64,000 nucleotides of DNA from Paulownia fortunei (taxonomy: Eukaryota; Streptophyta; Magnoliopsida; Lamiales; Paulowniaceae): positions 14,570,001 through 14,634,000 of the forward strand of contig CM033124.1 in assembly GCA_019321725.1 (NCBI GenBank). Direction: 5' to 3'. Of the stretch, positions 1 through 13,472 are shown piece by piece (positions within the stretch are counted from its first letter, which is position 1; each line of letters begins with the position of its first letter). Both the position numbers and the translations under genes were made by a program. The notes under the pieces are model-generated. The model was not told where the DNA came from. It worked only from the letters and a program-made list of their open reading frames with translations, and ran no database searches.

Positions 1-419
1 GGTCCTTAGTCCGGGATGCTGGGCTACTTAGAATATGCAGCAGCGCTTAGCCTCTCCACTCAACTCAGCCAACCCGATCCCTAACTAAAAAGTGGGGTGG
101 GGGGGCAAAGAGAATAGATAAAAAGATTTCGAGGAAGGCAGGTGGTTCTCGGAAAAAGATAGCGAAAAAAATTATCCTAACCCCTCCCTTACTCAACAGC
201 CCCTCGTTAAGTACACTTCCTATCTATCTCTATTTGATGTCTAAAGAGTTTGGTTTTCATCTGAGTTTTGTTGATCATTGCCGGGAAGAAACAATCCTTA
301 TGGAAGAAATTCATTGTTGCCTTTGTTGAGGCACAAAATCTACAGTAGATCTTGCAGTTTGTCAACAGCATGTTTGTTTCAATTTGCTGGTTAATATTTG
401 CGTCTTGTTTTGCGTGTAG

Positions 420-3400
420 ATCTCCCTGGTTGGCCCTTGATGACACCTATAAAAGTTCAGATGCAGAAGTGCGAGAAGTGTTCCCGGGAATTCTGTTCAC
501 CAATTAACTACAGGAGACACATTCGAGTGCACCGTCGATCTTTGAATGTTAATAAGGTTATTTAGTTGTCCACTGTTTCATAGAGGCACATGCAAAATTG
601 ATGGGCCCTTTTCCTGAATCATAAGCACATTGAACTTTCCTACATATGTTATATTTATCAGTTACTAGTATTTTCAAGATAATTTTAATAGCAATTTTGT
701 GAGTTTTCTCCAATATTTCTTATGTTTGTGTGCCCATTGTGTAGGAATCTCACAAAAATAGGGATTTATTGGCTCTTTTTTGGGATAAGGTAATTACTTT
801 TCCTGCTGTATTTGTTTCTTTCTATTTCCTTCATTATGTTTCTAAGTATGATTACTGGTGTGATGTGCAGCTCTCACTGGAGGAAGCTAAGGAAGTAGTG
901 TCATTTAACGATGTGATGCTAAAGGTTGTCACCTGGATCCTCCCTTTTATCTGTATAGAATTAGATTTGTTTGTTGACCATTACATGCTACCTATTTTTA
1001 AGCGTATGTGTTTAACAATGTGTTCAGGCAGTTACTCTGTCTAAGCTAGTGTTTATGTTATTCTGCTCAATGAACATAGTAAAATATGCAATACAGGATT
1101 GATATTGGCCTTGCAAACCATCAGTCTGTGGATTTTCATTTTGGTGTCGCCCTGCATGAGAACTACTTTGATATGCATCAAGCTTGACTTTAGTTTTTTC
1201 TTTTTATATAAAACTTCAATTTCTTGGCCGAGTATTAGATAAAGACAGAAGTAAGTTGTGGTTCTGCTCTTTACATGTTCTGGAAGGATCATATTTGGCT
1301 TCTTCACTGATAAACTATGACGGTGTGCCCTTGTAGAGAGTCATTCAAGCTTGTTTTGTTTTCCAATTTTTACAAAATTTTATTTTGATCTGTTGCTTTT
1401 GAAATTAAATAGGGTTTCTTTTGGATTTGGAGTTGGAAGTTGTGACAGTTACATTGTTGTGTCTTGAGCCAGTAGTAAAATGTGATATCTCATCTTTGTC
1501 TCTTTTTTTTTTTTCCTTTTTAAAGTACTTGTATTTTCATATGGAGTAATATGCATGGATTGAATTACTATTTGGTTATGTATTATGCTCTTCAGGAAAT
1601 TCCTGGATCATCATTAATAAGGGCTCTGGCATCCTCTCTCCGCAAACCTGGGGTGTGGACTCTTCCGCAGGTTTACGTGAAGGCTGGCTCTGCATTGTTG
1701 GTAAGGAGGCACCATCAATCTTTTCGCCAGAGTGCCCCCTTTTCGATTAATCCCACATGTTCAACACTATCATCTGCTTTCCAATTTATTTTTTCATGAA
1801 TCTTCCATAATTTACAGGATATAATCCAAGCTAAGCCATCCAGACTACCAATATCCTCACTGGAATTATTTAGCATCCTTGATGATGCTAGTGAGAGAAC
1901 ATTCTTATGTTCCGGCACAGCCGAGTCTCTACAAAAGTACCTTTTTTATGGAGAAGCTGCTAAAAATAGCCTTGAGTTGAAGAATTTAGTTGCTAGCACC
2001 AGCTTCCTTTTTGAACAGCAACTGGTATTCCCTCCTTGTATTTTTCGCTCTTTACTTGTGTTTAATTATTATTGATGCCTACTTTTTTGAACTCATTCAA
2101 CGCATCCACTGAAACTCAGCAACTTTTCTACTGTTGAGTTCCCAAGTGCAATCCACTCGACAAATTTTCTTGTCGAGTCTGAGTTCCGTGTTCTTAAACA
2201 TTAGTTTTCTTTTTTTGGGGGGCCTTTAATGCCAAAACCACATTCATTAACCAAATATTCGATGGACTTCACTTCAACCTTATTTTGTCAAGTTGGCTCA
2301 GGTGACATCCTGAAGTAACTTATCTGTGTTTACTCCATTTTAAGTCCCTGTGCTTTTTGACCAGGTGAAAGCATGGGTTGCTGACAAAGATGCAGAGGCT
2401 TTGAGATGTCAGAAGTTGCTTGTGGAGGAGGAGGAAGCTGCACAGAAAAGGTAGGTTCCATCTGTTGACTCATGATGTCACAGGGATGGGATGTGTATTT
2501 GGCAAGTGAAACACAGTTTTTGTTTTCAATTACATCCTTGCATGTTTTAAGGTAGTTTTATTATTTCCGAACAACCTTATTCCTAATTGTATGTTTTGCT
2601 GCTAATGTTTCCTTGTGGGTTTCTACAGTTTGAATGGTGTTTTGGGATCTTAGATATTTTTGTTCTATATATCTTTGGTTGAATGTTATCTTCTTTATAT
2701 CTCATCAGATACTTCTATTTATTTTTTGTGTGGTCTAGACTAGGGATTGGGCACGTGGTATTGGTATGGATCTAGGTGTGGTCATGTGAATAATTTTACT
2801 GATAGATTATGGTGAGTCCAAATATCGGGTAGAGCACTCTGAGTCCAGAAGAAATGCAGGGGGCTACAGGGTAGGAATTAAGTGCTCACTGTTCACCCTA
2901 CTAATTATCCTGTTTTCAAATTTATTAGGCATGCAGAGCTTTTGGAGAGGAAAAAACAGAAAAAGCTTCGTCAGAAGGAACAGAAAGTGAAGGAACAATT
3001 TTATGGGTACAAAGGAGATTTGAATGTCACTGTTGATACAGAAGATGGGCCAGTTTTGACTGAAGCATCTGGGCCTTCATCCCCATCTGATTCCAGTTCA
3101 AATTCAATAGATGTGCCCGCAAATCTTGATTCTTGCCTAGAATCCATGCAGTTCCAAAGCAAAGAGACAGAGAAAGATATAGAAGCACAGATTGATTTCA
3201 GCAGTGAATGTATTATTAACCAAGGAGATTCTCAGACCATTGAACCCCAGATGGTGGGTGAAAATCGCGATCGACATTTAGCCACCAGTTGCTGGCAGGT
3301 TTCGAATTCACAAAGGGACAGCCTGTATGGCTTACATGTAAGCCAAAATCTTCAAATTTTAAAACCTGAACTTATAGAAAAGGTCGGCCCATCCAAAGAC

Positions 3401-4285
3401 CAGATTCTGCTGAATGGGAGCAAAGTCTGGACCAGGAAACATAAAATAGAGAGTCGTAGGGAGAGCTTGAAACCCTCATTGCAAGGTGAGATCAGTCACC
3501 AGATGGAAGAAAATAACTGTGAGGTTATAATTGGATCTATTTCCATCACAGTGAATAGTTGTGCTGCTCAGCAGCGACATTGTTACCCAGATGATGCCCA
3601 AGATACTTGCAGCGCAGAGCCTGCCATGCTTAAGAAGAAAGCTTCGGAAAAGCTCATTGAAGCTGATACTGTTCAGTCTGGCACCAACCACATGGCTTCT
3701 AAGCTTTGGAGGCCTGTGAACCATGGTGAAACTAAAGGTATCTCTCCAGTTGAAAGAGGTAGCGAGGATTCTGAAGGGGCTGTGTTGGAAAAGGTTCATG
3801 ACCAAATTATGTCCAGTGAAAGATATATGCCATCACAATCCACATACGATGACTGTGATAGTCAGAAGCATTATCACATACTTTCTGATGGAAGTGCTAT
3901 GCAAGGAAATGTGCCATTTTCCAGTACTGCTGCAAAAGAATTTCTTGCACAGAGTATGTAGATTTTATGTCATCTACTATCTTAATCTAATGTTTACAAT
4001 TACACTTGCACTACTTGAATTGCTTTATTGCCTGGTTGAAATGAGTCTTTAATTGTAAATTCTGCAGGATGGAAGGAAGCTATCTCAGCAGATCATGTGA
4101 AATTAGTCATTTCGCCAGGTTGTGAACCTCCCGGATGCTCTGACGTACAGAACGCAGCAGATCTTCAAGAACGCAGTATTCTTGGCAGTGCTGGGAACTG
4201 GCTTGGCAGAGGTTCAGAAGTTCAGAACCAAGCCAGAGAAAAGTCTGAAAATTCAATACATACCAAACCGAAAGCTGTTTCCTAG
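420..4285 (+). CDS. C2H2 zinc-finger protein, 5' end outside window
   Basis: Exons read as 420-556, 745-789, 871-924, 1596-1700, 1818-2024, 2365-2450, 2929-3953 and 4068-4285, all with GT-AG borders and matching phases, giving about 624 residues. The first exon here starts after a splice acceptor with two bases of a split codon, so at least one upstream coding exon is missing. A single C2H2 finger (C-x2-C-x12-H-x3-H) is encoded near 470-530. It is followed by a conserved region rich in Leu and Glu (exons 745-2024), a charged Lys/Glu stretch at the start of the 2929 exon that looks like a coiled coil, and a long low-conservation Ser/Glu-rich tail. The order matches a plant C2H2-like family of unknown biochemical role (Arabidopsis At5g63280-like, from memory). 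A nuclear or RNA-related role is inference only. Confidence 0.85.
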
Positions 4286-5468
4286 TATAGAGGAGATTAT
4301 ACTCAGTTTCTGTAGGTTAGCCACCCTTGCTTTCTCAGCAGAGGTTCCAGTTTTACCAGTGGTCCTCTGTCCGAAAATTGAAGTGTTTTTGAAGAAATAG
4401 ATACTTCTTTTAAGGGGGGTGGGTTCGGATTTTATAATATAATACAGGTCCATCCTTCTGTGCCGAGGTAATTACAGCATTCCGAAAGTGGGGATTTTGC
4501 ATCCTCCCCCATATATATCCTTGTAATAAATTGGGTTAGATGCTGTTTTTTAAAGACTCCGATTGGGTCTTATGTTGGAGTATATTATTCAAAAGTGGGA
4601 TCACAATTGTTACAGAATGAATGAGAACCAAGTTTTTACTGTCAAACTATCTTTTACTGGTATTATTGGTTATTACCATTACCATTACAATAGAAATACC
4701 GTGTCTAATTTAGTTACCTTTACGATCGCGTATTATTTCTGCATGCTATTGATTATAGACTTAAATAATTTTAGTGATTGTATTGGGCCGCAATTAGGAA
4801 GGTCATCAATAATATTTAGTTATTGGATTGGGCCACAATTAGGAAGGTCATATGTATTTTCTAATTATCATATATATATACTCCAATAAAATCTAGGCCA
4901 GTTGGCTTTCACGCTTGACGCATATTTTTGTATTTAAAAAGTTTAAATCCAATATAATAAATGCCAACTGATTATTTTATAACGTATTTTCTCATACTCA
5001 GCTTGCATTATTATAATCTAGCTGTTTAAATCTATGGCAAATAAATACATATTAGTTTGGTGATAACCCACTTAAAAAAATGTTTGAACATTTTATTTTG
5101 AATTTTAATTCATATCAAACAATTTTATTTCATTTTTATAACAGAAAATTTGGTAATAGAACAGGCACGTGATTAGAAGATGCCACAGAACAAACCAGTT
5201 CTCCCTTTACAAGACACGCATCCACCCACGAATTCCTCCGCAACTGCCACTTGTACCTTAAACTTCACCCTAAACTCCGACCACCTCAAAACTCTCCCCC
5301 CATCTCTTCCCCTGAAAACCCTCTTCCCCCAAATTCTCCATCTTCTCCTCTCCCTCCGTCAAGAATATAATTCAGATAAATCTGATCTTTGTTCACACAA
5401 GAAAACCACTCACCCTAGAGTTTACAGTGTTCGAATCAGCAGATCTTTTTCACCTGAAATCAAGAAAA
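4286..5468. other. Intergenic: 3' UTR, short tandem repeat, next leader
   Basis: The left part holds the 3' UTR of the zinc-finger gene. Two copies of a 25-bp unit, 4782-4806 and 4827-4851, differ at one base and lie 45 bp apart. The right part becomes C-rich from about 5200, as expected for a transcribed leader. A CACGTG core (G-box) occurs at about 5166. A 105-codon ORF starting at 5180 overlaps the next gene's start in another frame and is probably not translated. Confidence 0.5.
4525..4530 (+). other. Polyadenylation signal of the C2H2 gene
   Basis: AATAAA lies about 240 bp after the stop codon, following a T-rich stretch. It is the best poly(A) signal before the next gene. Assignment is by position only. 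Confidence 0.4.
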
Positions 5469-6200
5469 ATGTCAGGTGGGGTTGGTCCACCAGGTGACAT
5501 AACTCTCCCTAAAGAAGAACCGCATGAACCGGACGTCTCCAACGCCGCCGTAAAGACCACCAGAAAACCCCCAACTCGCCGGAGTTTCTTCACTTTCCGG
5601 CAGCTCAACGCTCTTGCGGTGGTTGTTGTTCTCTCCGCCAGCGGCATGGTCAGTGTTGAGGATTTCGCTTTTGTCATCTTCTCCATATTCTACATCTACT
5701 TCATCGCGAAAGTAGCATTCCCACCCACTTCCCCCGACTCCGAGCCACCAGTTTTCGGCGAAAAGAACAAGATTCTAAGCCTGTACGTGCTTGTCGGGGC
5801 TGTGATCGGGCTGTTTCTTCCCATAGGATACATTTTTGAAGGCATACTTGAGGGAGATAAAGATGGCATCAAGGCTGCAGCCCCACATGTCTTCCTCTTG
5901 GCTAGCCAGGTTTTCATGGAGGGGCTCTCGTTTTCGGGCCGGTTCTCGTTGCCTGTTCGGGTCCTCGTACCCGTTTTCTACAATTCGATGAGGATTTTGA
6001 CTATTGTGGAGTGGGTGAGGATTGAGATTTCGAAAGTGGAAGTGGGATATGGAGGGAGTGGTAGGAGGTTGTCTTTTGGGAGAGCTCTTGCTGTTGCTAA
6101 TATGGCGTTTTGGAGCTTCAATTTGTTTGTGTTTTTGTTGCCTTTTTATCTACCCAAGGCCTTCAAGATATATTACTCACACCCCAAAATTAAGGATTGA
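5469..6200 (+). CDS. DUF7733-like multi-pass membrane protein
   Basis: An intronless ORF of 243 residues. The ATG at 5469 is chosen because relatives begin MSGGVGP; the same frame runs up to 5427 without conserved content. The first 50 residues are hydrophilic. They are followed by four or five hydrophobic segments: about residues 52-85 as a pair, then a segment with GAVIGLFLPIGYIFEG, one around the HVFLLASQVFMEG motif, and a C-terminal one ending in FLLPFYLPK. These motifs match a plant family of integral membrane proteins of unknown function (DUF7733, named from memory). No catalytic residues are apparent. The protein has no clear signal peptide, so topology is uncertain. The frame is intact and codon use is GC-richer than the surroundings, typical of a live gene. 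Confidence 0.85.
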   Translation: MSGGVGPPGDITLPKEEPHEPDVSNAAVKTTRKPPTRRSFFTFRQLNALAVVVVLSASGMVSVEDFAFVIFSIFYIYFIAKVAFPPTSPDSEPPVFGEKNKILSLYVLVGAVIGLFLPIGYIFEGILEGDKDGIKAAAPHVFLLASQVFMEGLSFSGRFSLPVRVLVPVFYNSMRILTIVEWVRIEISKVEVGYGGSGRRLSFGRALAVANMAFWSFNLFVFLLPFYLPKAFKIYYSHPKIKD

Positions 6201-6326
6201 ATGTTTCTGTTTCTTTTTACAGTTTTGTGATCTTCTTAGTTTTGGGCTACCAAAAAGTTTAGCATTTTGGTGGGATTTAGGTTGTAAGATGTAAATTTGT
6301 TGTCTCCTTCCTTGAGTCTTGTTGGT

Positions 6327-6332
6327 AATAAA
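6327..6332 (+). other. Polyadenylation signal of the DUF7733-like gene
   Basis: AATAAA about 125 bp after the stop codon at 6200, in a T-rich context. Assigned by position. Confidence 0.4.
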
Positions 6333-8493
6333 TTGTAGGTTTTTTGTTGGCATGGCTTCATCCAAAGGAAAATATAGGGGTTAAAAAGAGTAACTTAGGT
6401 TTGCAGTAATATACTGGTATAGATATTTTATTATATTTTTATAATATATATATATATATGCGTTTTATGTGAATAACTAATTTTATTTGATTATTTAAGG
6501 ATATGATTTATATATATGGTGGTGATGTTGATAGTACGTACATGTGTTATAATGTTGTTACAGCAAACGGTAAAATATATATGTTTTGAATACTATGAGA
6601 AATCTACATAAAAGCAAATCTGAAGTTGATATGGGATTTTTAGCCTATATTATTCAGCATTACGGATTGAAATGGGGTAGATTTAAAATCGGGTACACCC
6701 AAATTACTTTAACAGTTTAAATGAATTTGGGTTGGATTTTACCCTTTATTTACAAATCTGATTCAATTTATTTTAATTTTTTTATTTTTAAAAATTATTT
6801 ATTATATATTTTTCTATGATTTTTTAGAAAAATGAATATTTTTAAAAATTATTTTTAAATTATAAAATAATTTAAATTTTAAGCAAGTTCAGTACTGTGC
6901 AGTGTGTGTTTTTGGCAACCAATTGGGGTGTGATGTTGGGTTGGACGATATTTTTATTTGTTTGGGCCGCAGGAATTTGCTCTGGCCCCAATTATGCTAG
7001 TTACTTGTCCACAAAATATTAATGCTTTAGATTGTTTTTATAATTATAATTACTAAAAAAAATTAGAAACAAGCAGCAACTGCATTATGATGCTATTACT
7101 CCCTTGAAACAATTGAATACCACCCCCCCTTCTCCCCCTCCTTTTATTTTTAATAAAATCACGATCTAATAAATAATTTTAAGATAATAGTTTTATGATA
7201 TAATTGATATTTAGTGTTGAATTTATCATATAATACACGCATTTTTTTCAAAAGCAGACCAAATCGGTGTAGCTAGTTCAATCATGAACTTGCCGTCAGT
7301 TCGATTTAATTAATTTTAAATAATTGAATTTTTGATTCAACTGATTAAAGTTCGGTCAATTTTTTTTAAATTTTTTTAATTAATTTTATTATTTAAAAAA
7401 AAAATTAAATTTTATATTTTATTATATGTATATAATTATTTAAATTTTATATTTTGTTAGATATTTTTTTAATTAATTACTATTTTTTAAATATATTAAA
7501 TAACAATCAATTTAATTTATTAATTAAATTTTATTAATCAAATCAAATTAATAATTGAACCAATTCAATCGATTAAATCAATCATCAATAACAAGATTGA
7601 TTTGTATATCAATTCAATTACAAAAATACTAATTATAGGAAGGATGGATCCGAGCAAAATCGAAGGTACAAATTGCGAAGTTCTAAGACTCCAAATAGTG
7701 AAACATTAAAGGATTAATTGCAACAGTTTTTTGCTAAATTTTCCTTCTCCTGTATTTAATTAGTCCTCAATTCTTATTAACAACCTGTATGATTTGATTC
7801 ACAACTATCAATTATATTTAATATGTTTTTAATACCTTCTTACCATGTATGTTTTGATTTAAAATTATCAATTGTATTTAATTAAGTTTTAATAATTTAA
7901 TGTAATAAATGATAGTTTCTTTTTAAAACAATATTAAATGTATATACAATAATATTATAAATACAAAATACTAACATAATTATAAATTACGCATAATTAA
8001 CAATTTACAGCTATGCTAATTAATCTTTAAGAATTTAATGTAATAAATGATAGTTCCTTTTTAAAACAATATTTAATATATATACGATAATATTATAAAA
8101 ACAAAATACTAACATAATTATTAATTAATCATAATTTAACAATTTACAGCTATGCTAGAATATCACTAAGTTGGGGTGGGGGGTCCGGGAGTGGGGGTGT
8201 GGTGTAAGTAATTAGTGACTACTGAATAAGCACCACAAATTATATATCCCCATCCCCATGCAGGCCACTTCTCAATAGTCCTAGAATGTCTGGACAACTG
8301 TTGTCCTGACATTTATAGTGCATGTCCCTTAATTGGGGAGACAGAGCTTCTCTGTGCCAGCATTTTTATGGTGATTTCTGCTTTTTATTTGAGAAACGTC
8401 TCACCATTAGAATTGAACAGGGACACAATCTTGCCATCTTTTTTACTTGCAAATCCAAGAAAGTTTGTGAGGGAGAGTGAGGTTTCGCAGGAG
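6333..8493. other. AT-rich spacer with tandem repeats
   Basis: No gene is seen. At 7260-7610 there is an AT-rich block whose ends carry loosely inverted 'gttcgatt/aatcgat' wording, resembling a block at 59640-59990. A 138-bp direct tandem repeat covers 7894-8158. The last 150 bp before the next gene are C/T-rich and probably form its promoter and leader. Confidence 0.5.
7894..8158. repeat. 138-bp AT-rich tandem duplication
   Basis: Copy one runs 7894-8031 and copy two 8032-8158. Both start with aatttaatgtaataaatgat and end with caatttacagctatgct. Copies differ by scattered substitutions and small indels, so the duplication is not recent. A weaker repeat with about 73-bp period lies just upstream (about 7780-7893). 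Confidence 0.75.
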
Positions 8494-11400
8494 ATGTGGC
8501 TGTTCAGAAGAAAAGGGCCGTCTGGATTTTCTTCAGCTTCCACAGCTGAGGAAGTTACCAACGGAATTGATGGCTCTGGGCTCACTGCCATTGTTACAGG
8601 TCAAGCATTGGACATTTCTTTTATAATCTTGTTATTTACCATATAATTTTGGGATTGTGTGTTGGAAATTGGTTTTAAATTTTTGGTTTCATCAAATTTT
8701 GATCAATTATTTATGTGGTCCATCCAATGAAATGAGAATTATCTTGTTTCACCTAATCTACACGGTCATAAAAATCAATTTTGGATGAACAAGAAATTAA
8801 AGATAAAAGTGGATGTAAATAGCTGAATTGGAAAAAGGTGGGATGATGAAAAGTATCATCCACATTTGAAAATCAGAAAGGTTAAGGGTACCAGTATTCA
8901 TTTTTGTTGAATATATAAGATTGGTTCAAGATCATGGGATCTTTTTCTATTAAATAGCAAGGGTTGTAGCACAAAATGTACTTCCAAGTAATTGCTCCAT
9001 AGATCCTAAATAGAAGAAATCATGTGATGAAGGGGATTCTTATTTGTACAAATGTTGCTTTGAACTTGGAACGAGCATGAAGAAGAATTATTTGCTGTAC
9101 CTCCAAGATTGGGCAAATATTTGACTTAGGTGACAATTTTTGTTCTATGTATACTTGGCCACATAGTTTCCAATTGGTTATCAATGAGGTGTTCAATTTG
9201 CTTCATATACGTCTATTATAATTTTTCAATTCATCATAAGCATAGATTTTATATTTCGATTTGGATTGAAGTGTAGTGTAGTTTTATGTTGTAAAAATAT
9301 TATGAAGTTCGTCCATCTAAGGTTCTAGCACTTTCATGATGCTATTCTGTAGGTTATAGTCTTCAGCAATTCAAGATAATTCAGATAATCTTTTATGTAG
9401 ATTTGATGCTTTTGTGGGTTATTAGTTTCTTTCTTCCCATTTCACATATTAAATCAAACGTTACCAGGAATCGATAGTATGCAAGTTTCTTTCTAATTTG
9501 TATCTTCTGCCCTCTTCAAAATGGATGGCCGTTTAGCATCAAATATAGTCATATGAGCATTTATTTTGTATGTCTGTCACTTTTAAGCTTCCTGCCCTTA
9601 TTTTGCATAAAAGAATATATTGAAGGATGAGAAACTCAAAGACTTCCAGTGTTGGGTGCAGATATTCCTACACCTGATAAGAAACTCTTGCTAAACCTTG
9701 ATGATGATTATTGGAAGCATTGTATAGTTTTGGATGTTTCTTGGTTGGTAATCATGACCCAATATGTGATTATTTTTGCAACAAATTATAACTTGGCCTT
9801 TCCAGGATATAATTTTGCTCGTGTTACTACAATTGCAGGGGCATCAAGTGGTATTGGTTCAGAAACTGCACGTGTTCTCGCTCTGCGTGGTGTGAATGTC
9901 GTAATGGGTATCAGGAACATGGCTTCTGGCAAGGAACTTAAAGAAACAATAATTAAGGAGATTCCTGCTGCTAAAGTTGATGCCATGGAGTTAGATCTCA
10001 GTTCATTGGCATCTGTTAGAAAATTTGCATCTGAGTTTACTTCCTCAGGTCGTCCATTGAACCTTTTGATGTGAGTGAGCACAGAAGCACAAACTACATA
10101 GCTTTGATCCCTAGAATGCAAATCAGTGTCATCTATACATCTTGCATTAACATTTTGGTGAAGTACAGATATTTGAACCATACTTATGTTTCAACCTAAT
10201 CAATTTTCTAAGATTAGGCTTTGTCTTCTCTACTGTCAGTAATAATGCAGGAGTAATGGCACCCCCGTTCAAGCTGTCTGAGGACAACATAGAGTTACAG
10301 TTCGCCACAAACCACTTGGGTATTTTGCCTATTCCCCATATATGGCTGTGCCTATTAATATGCATGAAACAAGATAATCTAACAACAAACTTCTGCTCCA
10401 TTTGATTTTTACTTGGAATGCATGTTTTACAATTTTATGCAGCACAAGCTTAAAAATATTTTTACTGGTTCTGCTCTTACAATAAGAAATGAAGTTCAAA
10501 CACATTATGTTCTCACAAATTCAATAAGTTGTTTCATCTCTGATTGTCGTGGATCATCTTCTTAAGTTGCATTATGTGGAGTGCAATGGTAAATTTTAAT
10601 AGCCAGTGCATGATAAATAGACAGATGATGAAACAAAAAGCTTAAAGTTGAAGGCCAGTTGGGCCATTGTTGTTGCTCTATATTTATTTTTATTTTAATT
10701 GGTTCTCTATCTGGTTTGCAGGTCATTTTCTTTTAGCAAATTTATTGTTGGACACAATGAAAAAAACAGCTCGTGAGACAAAAAGGGAGGGAAGGATTGT
10801 GAATGTTTCCTCAGAGGCTCACCGTCTTCCGTATAAAGAAGGAATTCGTTTTGACAGACTCAATGATCAAGAAGGGTATGCGATTCTTTTCCGTTCTAGC
10901 CATCTGACTATTTGAACATGTATTGTTGTGTTATTGCTCAGTCCTTGTATTCATAAATTTGCTTTTATCCTGGTGTTGTTTCCAAGAACATACATGGGGT
11001 CTAAGCCAAGCTTGACTATTATGAATTATGATAATGTCAATCGATACTGCATTTACTTAGAATTTATTACATCCTCGAAATATTCAGATACATGAATTTG
11101 GAGATCTGCATTATCTTTTTGGATGAGATCCACATTTATGGAAGTTGATGTATGTTAATGTGTTATATTACTTCTCTACACACAGATACCGCAGATGGGG
11201 TGCATATGGCCAATCAAAACTCGCTAATGTTTTGCATGCTAATGAGCTGGCGAGATGCTTAAAGGTAATTAATTCAATGCACACATCTTCCCCAAGTAAT
11301 TTTCCTAATATTGTGAGAGGAATGATCAGGAATCTTTTAAACTGATTGAAAACTTTACTTATGTTGCTTCTAAATGAACTTATACCAAATTTTCCTTGAA

Positions 11401-13472
11401 TAGGTTAGATTGCTGATACACACAGAGATAATTCTTTCTCTACCCACAAGTATACGACTTTGAGGATATTACTTATCTAATGTAGAGAAGCTTTGTTGGG
11501 TTTTGAAACGAAGGATTTATATTTTCTAGCCCCTAAGTTAGTTTTTGGACCCATTTTGGTGCTATTCTATGTTATATAAAGTGCAACTTTATGACATTGA
11601 AGCGAATGTGAAGCTTATAAACTGATAAAATGGGAGGAAACTTTTTGTGAGATTTTTTTCTGGATACAATGATACGAAAATATCTTCTTTGCTTGTTATC
11701 TGTTAAATACTTGTTCACCCTCACCCCTCCCATCCGACACATCCAGTCTCCATTTTGATGCTGGTATATTGTAATATAGTCATATCTATGTGCTTAATTT
11801 CCACATGCATTTGAGGGCATGGATTGCTTTTCAATACATGCACATGGTATTGTGGGAGAACTGGTGCTATACTCCTTCTATTCCTTTTATATACTACAGC
11901 ATTTTGAGGAGATTAAAATGAAATTATCCTATTTTAGCCATCTTTAACTTGATCACAAATACTAGGCCTTCATTTTAGATTAATATCCTTCACGCGCTGC
12001 ATAACATCATCAAATGAATGACAGTAACATTAGATGGATGCAGTATATTTTGTGTCGGAGGGTTAGTAAATGCAGATCACATTTTTTATGTCTCTTGAAC
12101 AGGAAGATGGTGCCGAAATAACTGCAAATTCACTTCATCCTGGAGTAATCACAACCAATCTTTTCCGTCATCTTGGAGTTTTTGAAGGTAAAGTTATGTG
12201 ATTTGTTGATATCTTGGACTGAAAACTCGAGGTGGGGTTAAAGTTGGGTTTTTTATATTGTAAGGACTACTATCCTCAACACTCAAAATAGATTTCCAAA
12301 CGGTGGATGAGCTGGTTTTTTATATTGTAAGGACTACTATCCTCAACACTCAAAATAGATTTCCAAACGGTGGATGAGCTGAATAATGATCATATTCCTA
12401 GTTTTCTGCAGTTCTTCAGTAGTTTATGTATGTAATACTGAATAATTAGTTGACCCTGAGAAGTGCTTGACATTTTGCTTCTGTGCCCTTCTCATATGAA
12501 TTTATAGGAAGACATAATTACACCATCTTATCTACAAAACATGTCTTGCTTGTATTTTCTTTCTGCTTGTTAAAGTCAATGGCTTCCATGCCCCTCCTGA
12601 GCTTTCAAAAACTAACCACGCCGTATTTTCGGAAAATTCTTCAATTTCAGTCTCAATGCTTGATTGTTCAGTTATATCCTCCCCTAAGGAAAAAAAAAAT
12701 TGTAGCCTAATATACTGCATTGTGATATACACAATAGTAGGGACATCTGGTGATGGCTGGTTTGATCATCTCCACCCAATTTTTGCAACGTACATACAAG
12801 TATCTTAGTGAACGCTTCCTTTTGATGCAGGTTTTGTCAGAACACTTGGTCGACTGGTTCTTAAAAATGTTCAACAGGTAAGATCTGCATTCATCTTATT
12901 TACGTACATGGTTACATCTACTTGAGATTTTCGAAACTTTATGAAGGGAGATAAAAAAAAAAAGTTATTTTTTCTAGTAGCAGTGTAGGAGTTGGTGTTG
13001 CTGCGTACGAGAACATTGCATGAGATTCTTTCGTAGTTCCAGTCAATATTTGTACTGTCAGACTCCATACAAGAATGTTAACGATCCTTTATCGACGTTT
13101 GAGTTACATAACCATAGGCATCAGTGGAATGAAGTATCATCTGGAGTCTGTAGTAGCAATAGCAATGAACGAGTGTGTGTTTCGAAAAATCAGGAGAATA
13201 TATTCAGTGCCCTTTTGCTTTTAATTATGAATTTTTACATGAAAGTTGTCAAATCTTGATGATGTTAAAAGATTTCTTGTAACTCTTCTGTTTTCTGGTC
13301 TAATTTAAAGGGGGCTTCAACCACCTGTTATGTGGCATTACATCCAGAATTGAAGGGGGTTAGCGGTGAATACTTTTCGGACAACAACTTGGCCAAAGCA
13401 AGTGCAAAGGCTGCAGACAAAGATTTGGCTAGGAAACTTTGGGAGTTTAGCCTGGACTTGACAAAGAAATAA
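8494..13472 (+). CDS. TIC32-like short-chain dehydrogenase/reductase
   Basis: Eight exons: 8494-8599, 9839-10070, 10240-10319, 10722-10875, 11186-11264, 12103-12187, 12831-12877, 13311-13472. They encode 314 residues, the usual family length. The classical SDR signature is complete: TGASSGIG at residues 35-42 (NADP cofactor loop), NNAG at 114-117 and the active-site YGQSK at 198-202. The start [14 protein letters not shown] and the C-terminal part around [15 protein letters not shown] match chloroplast TIC32-type proteins (the dehydrogenase associated with the inner-envelope translocon in pea) and relatives of animal retinol dehydrogenases. Plants carry several such paralogs and some are not at the translocon, so location and substrate remain inferred. 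All splice borders are GT-AG and no damage is seen. Confidence 0.9.
12247..12380. repeat. 67-bp perfect tandem duplication in an intron
   Basis: Two head-to-tail copies, 12247-12313 and 12314-12380, appear identical. They lie in intron 6 of the SDR gene, 60 bp after the exon ending at 12187. They do not touch splice sites. Confidence 0.9.

Noticed and set aside
3476..3805. 109-codon minus-strand ORF
   Set aside because: It lies entirely inside the conserved plus-strand zinc-finger exon and has no recognisable content.
5180..5497. 105-codon ORF overlapping the DUF7733-like start
   Set aside because: Low-complexity Pro/Thr/Leu translation of a C/T-rich leader; the conserved protein is in the other frame.
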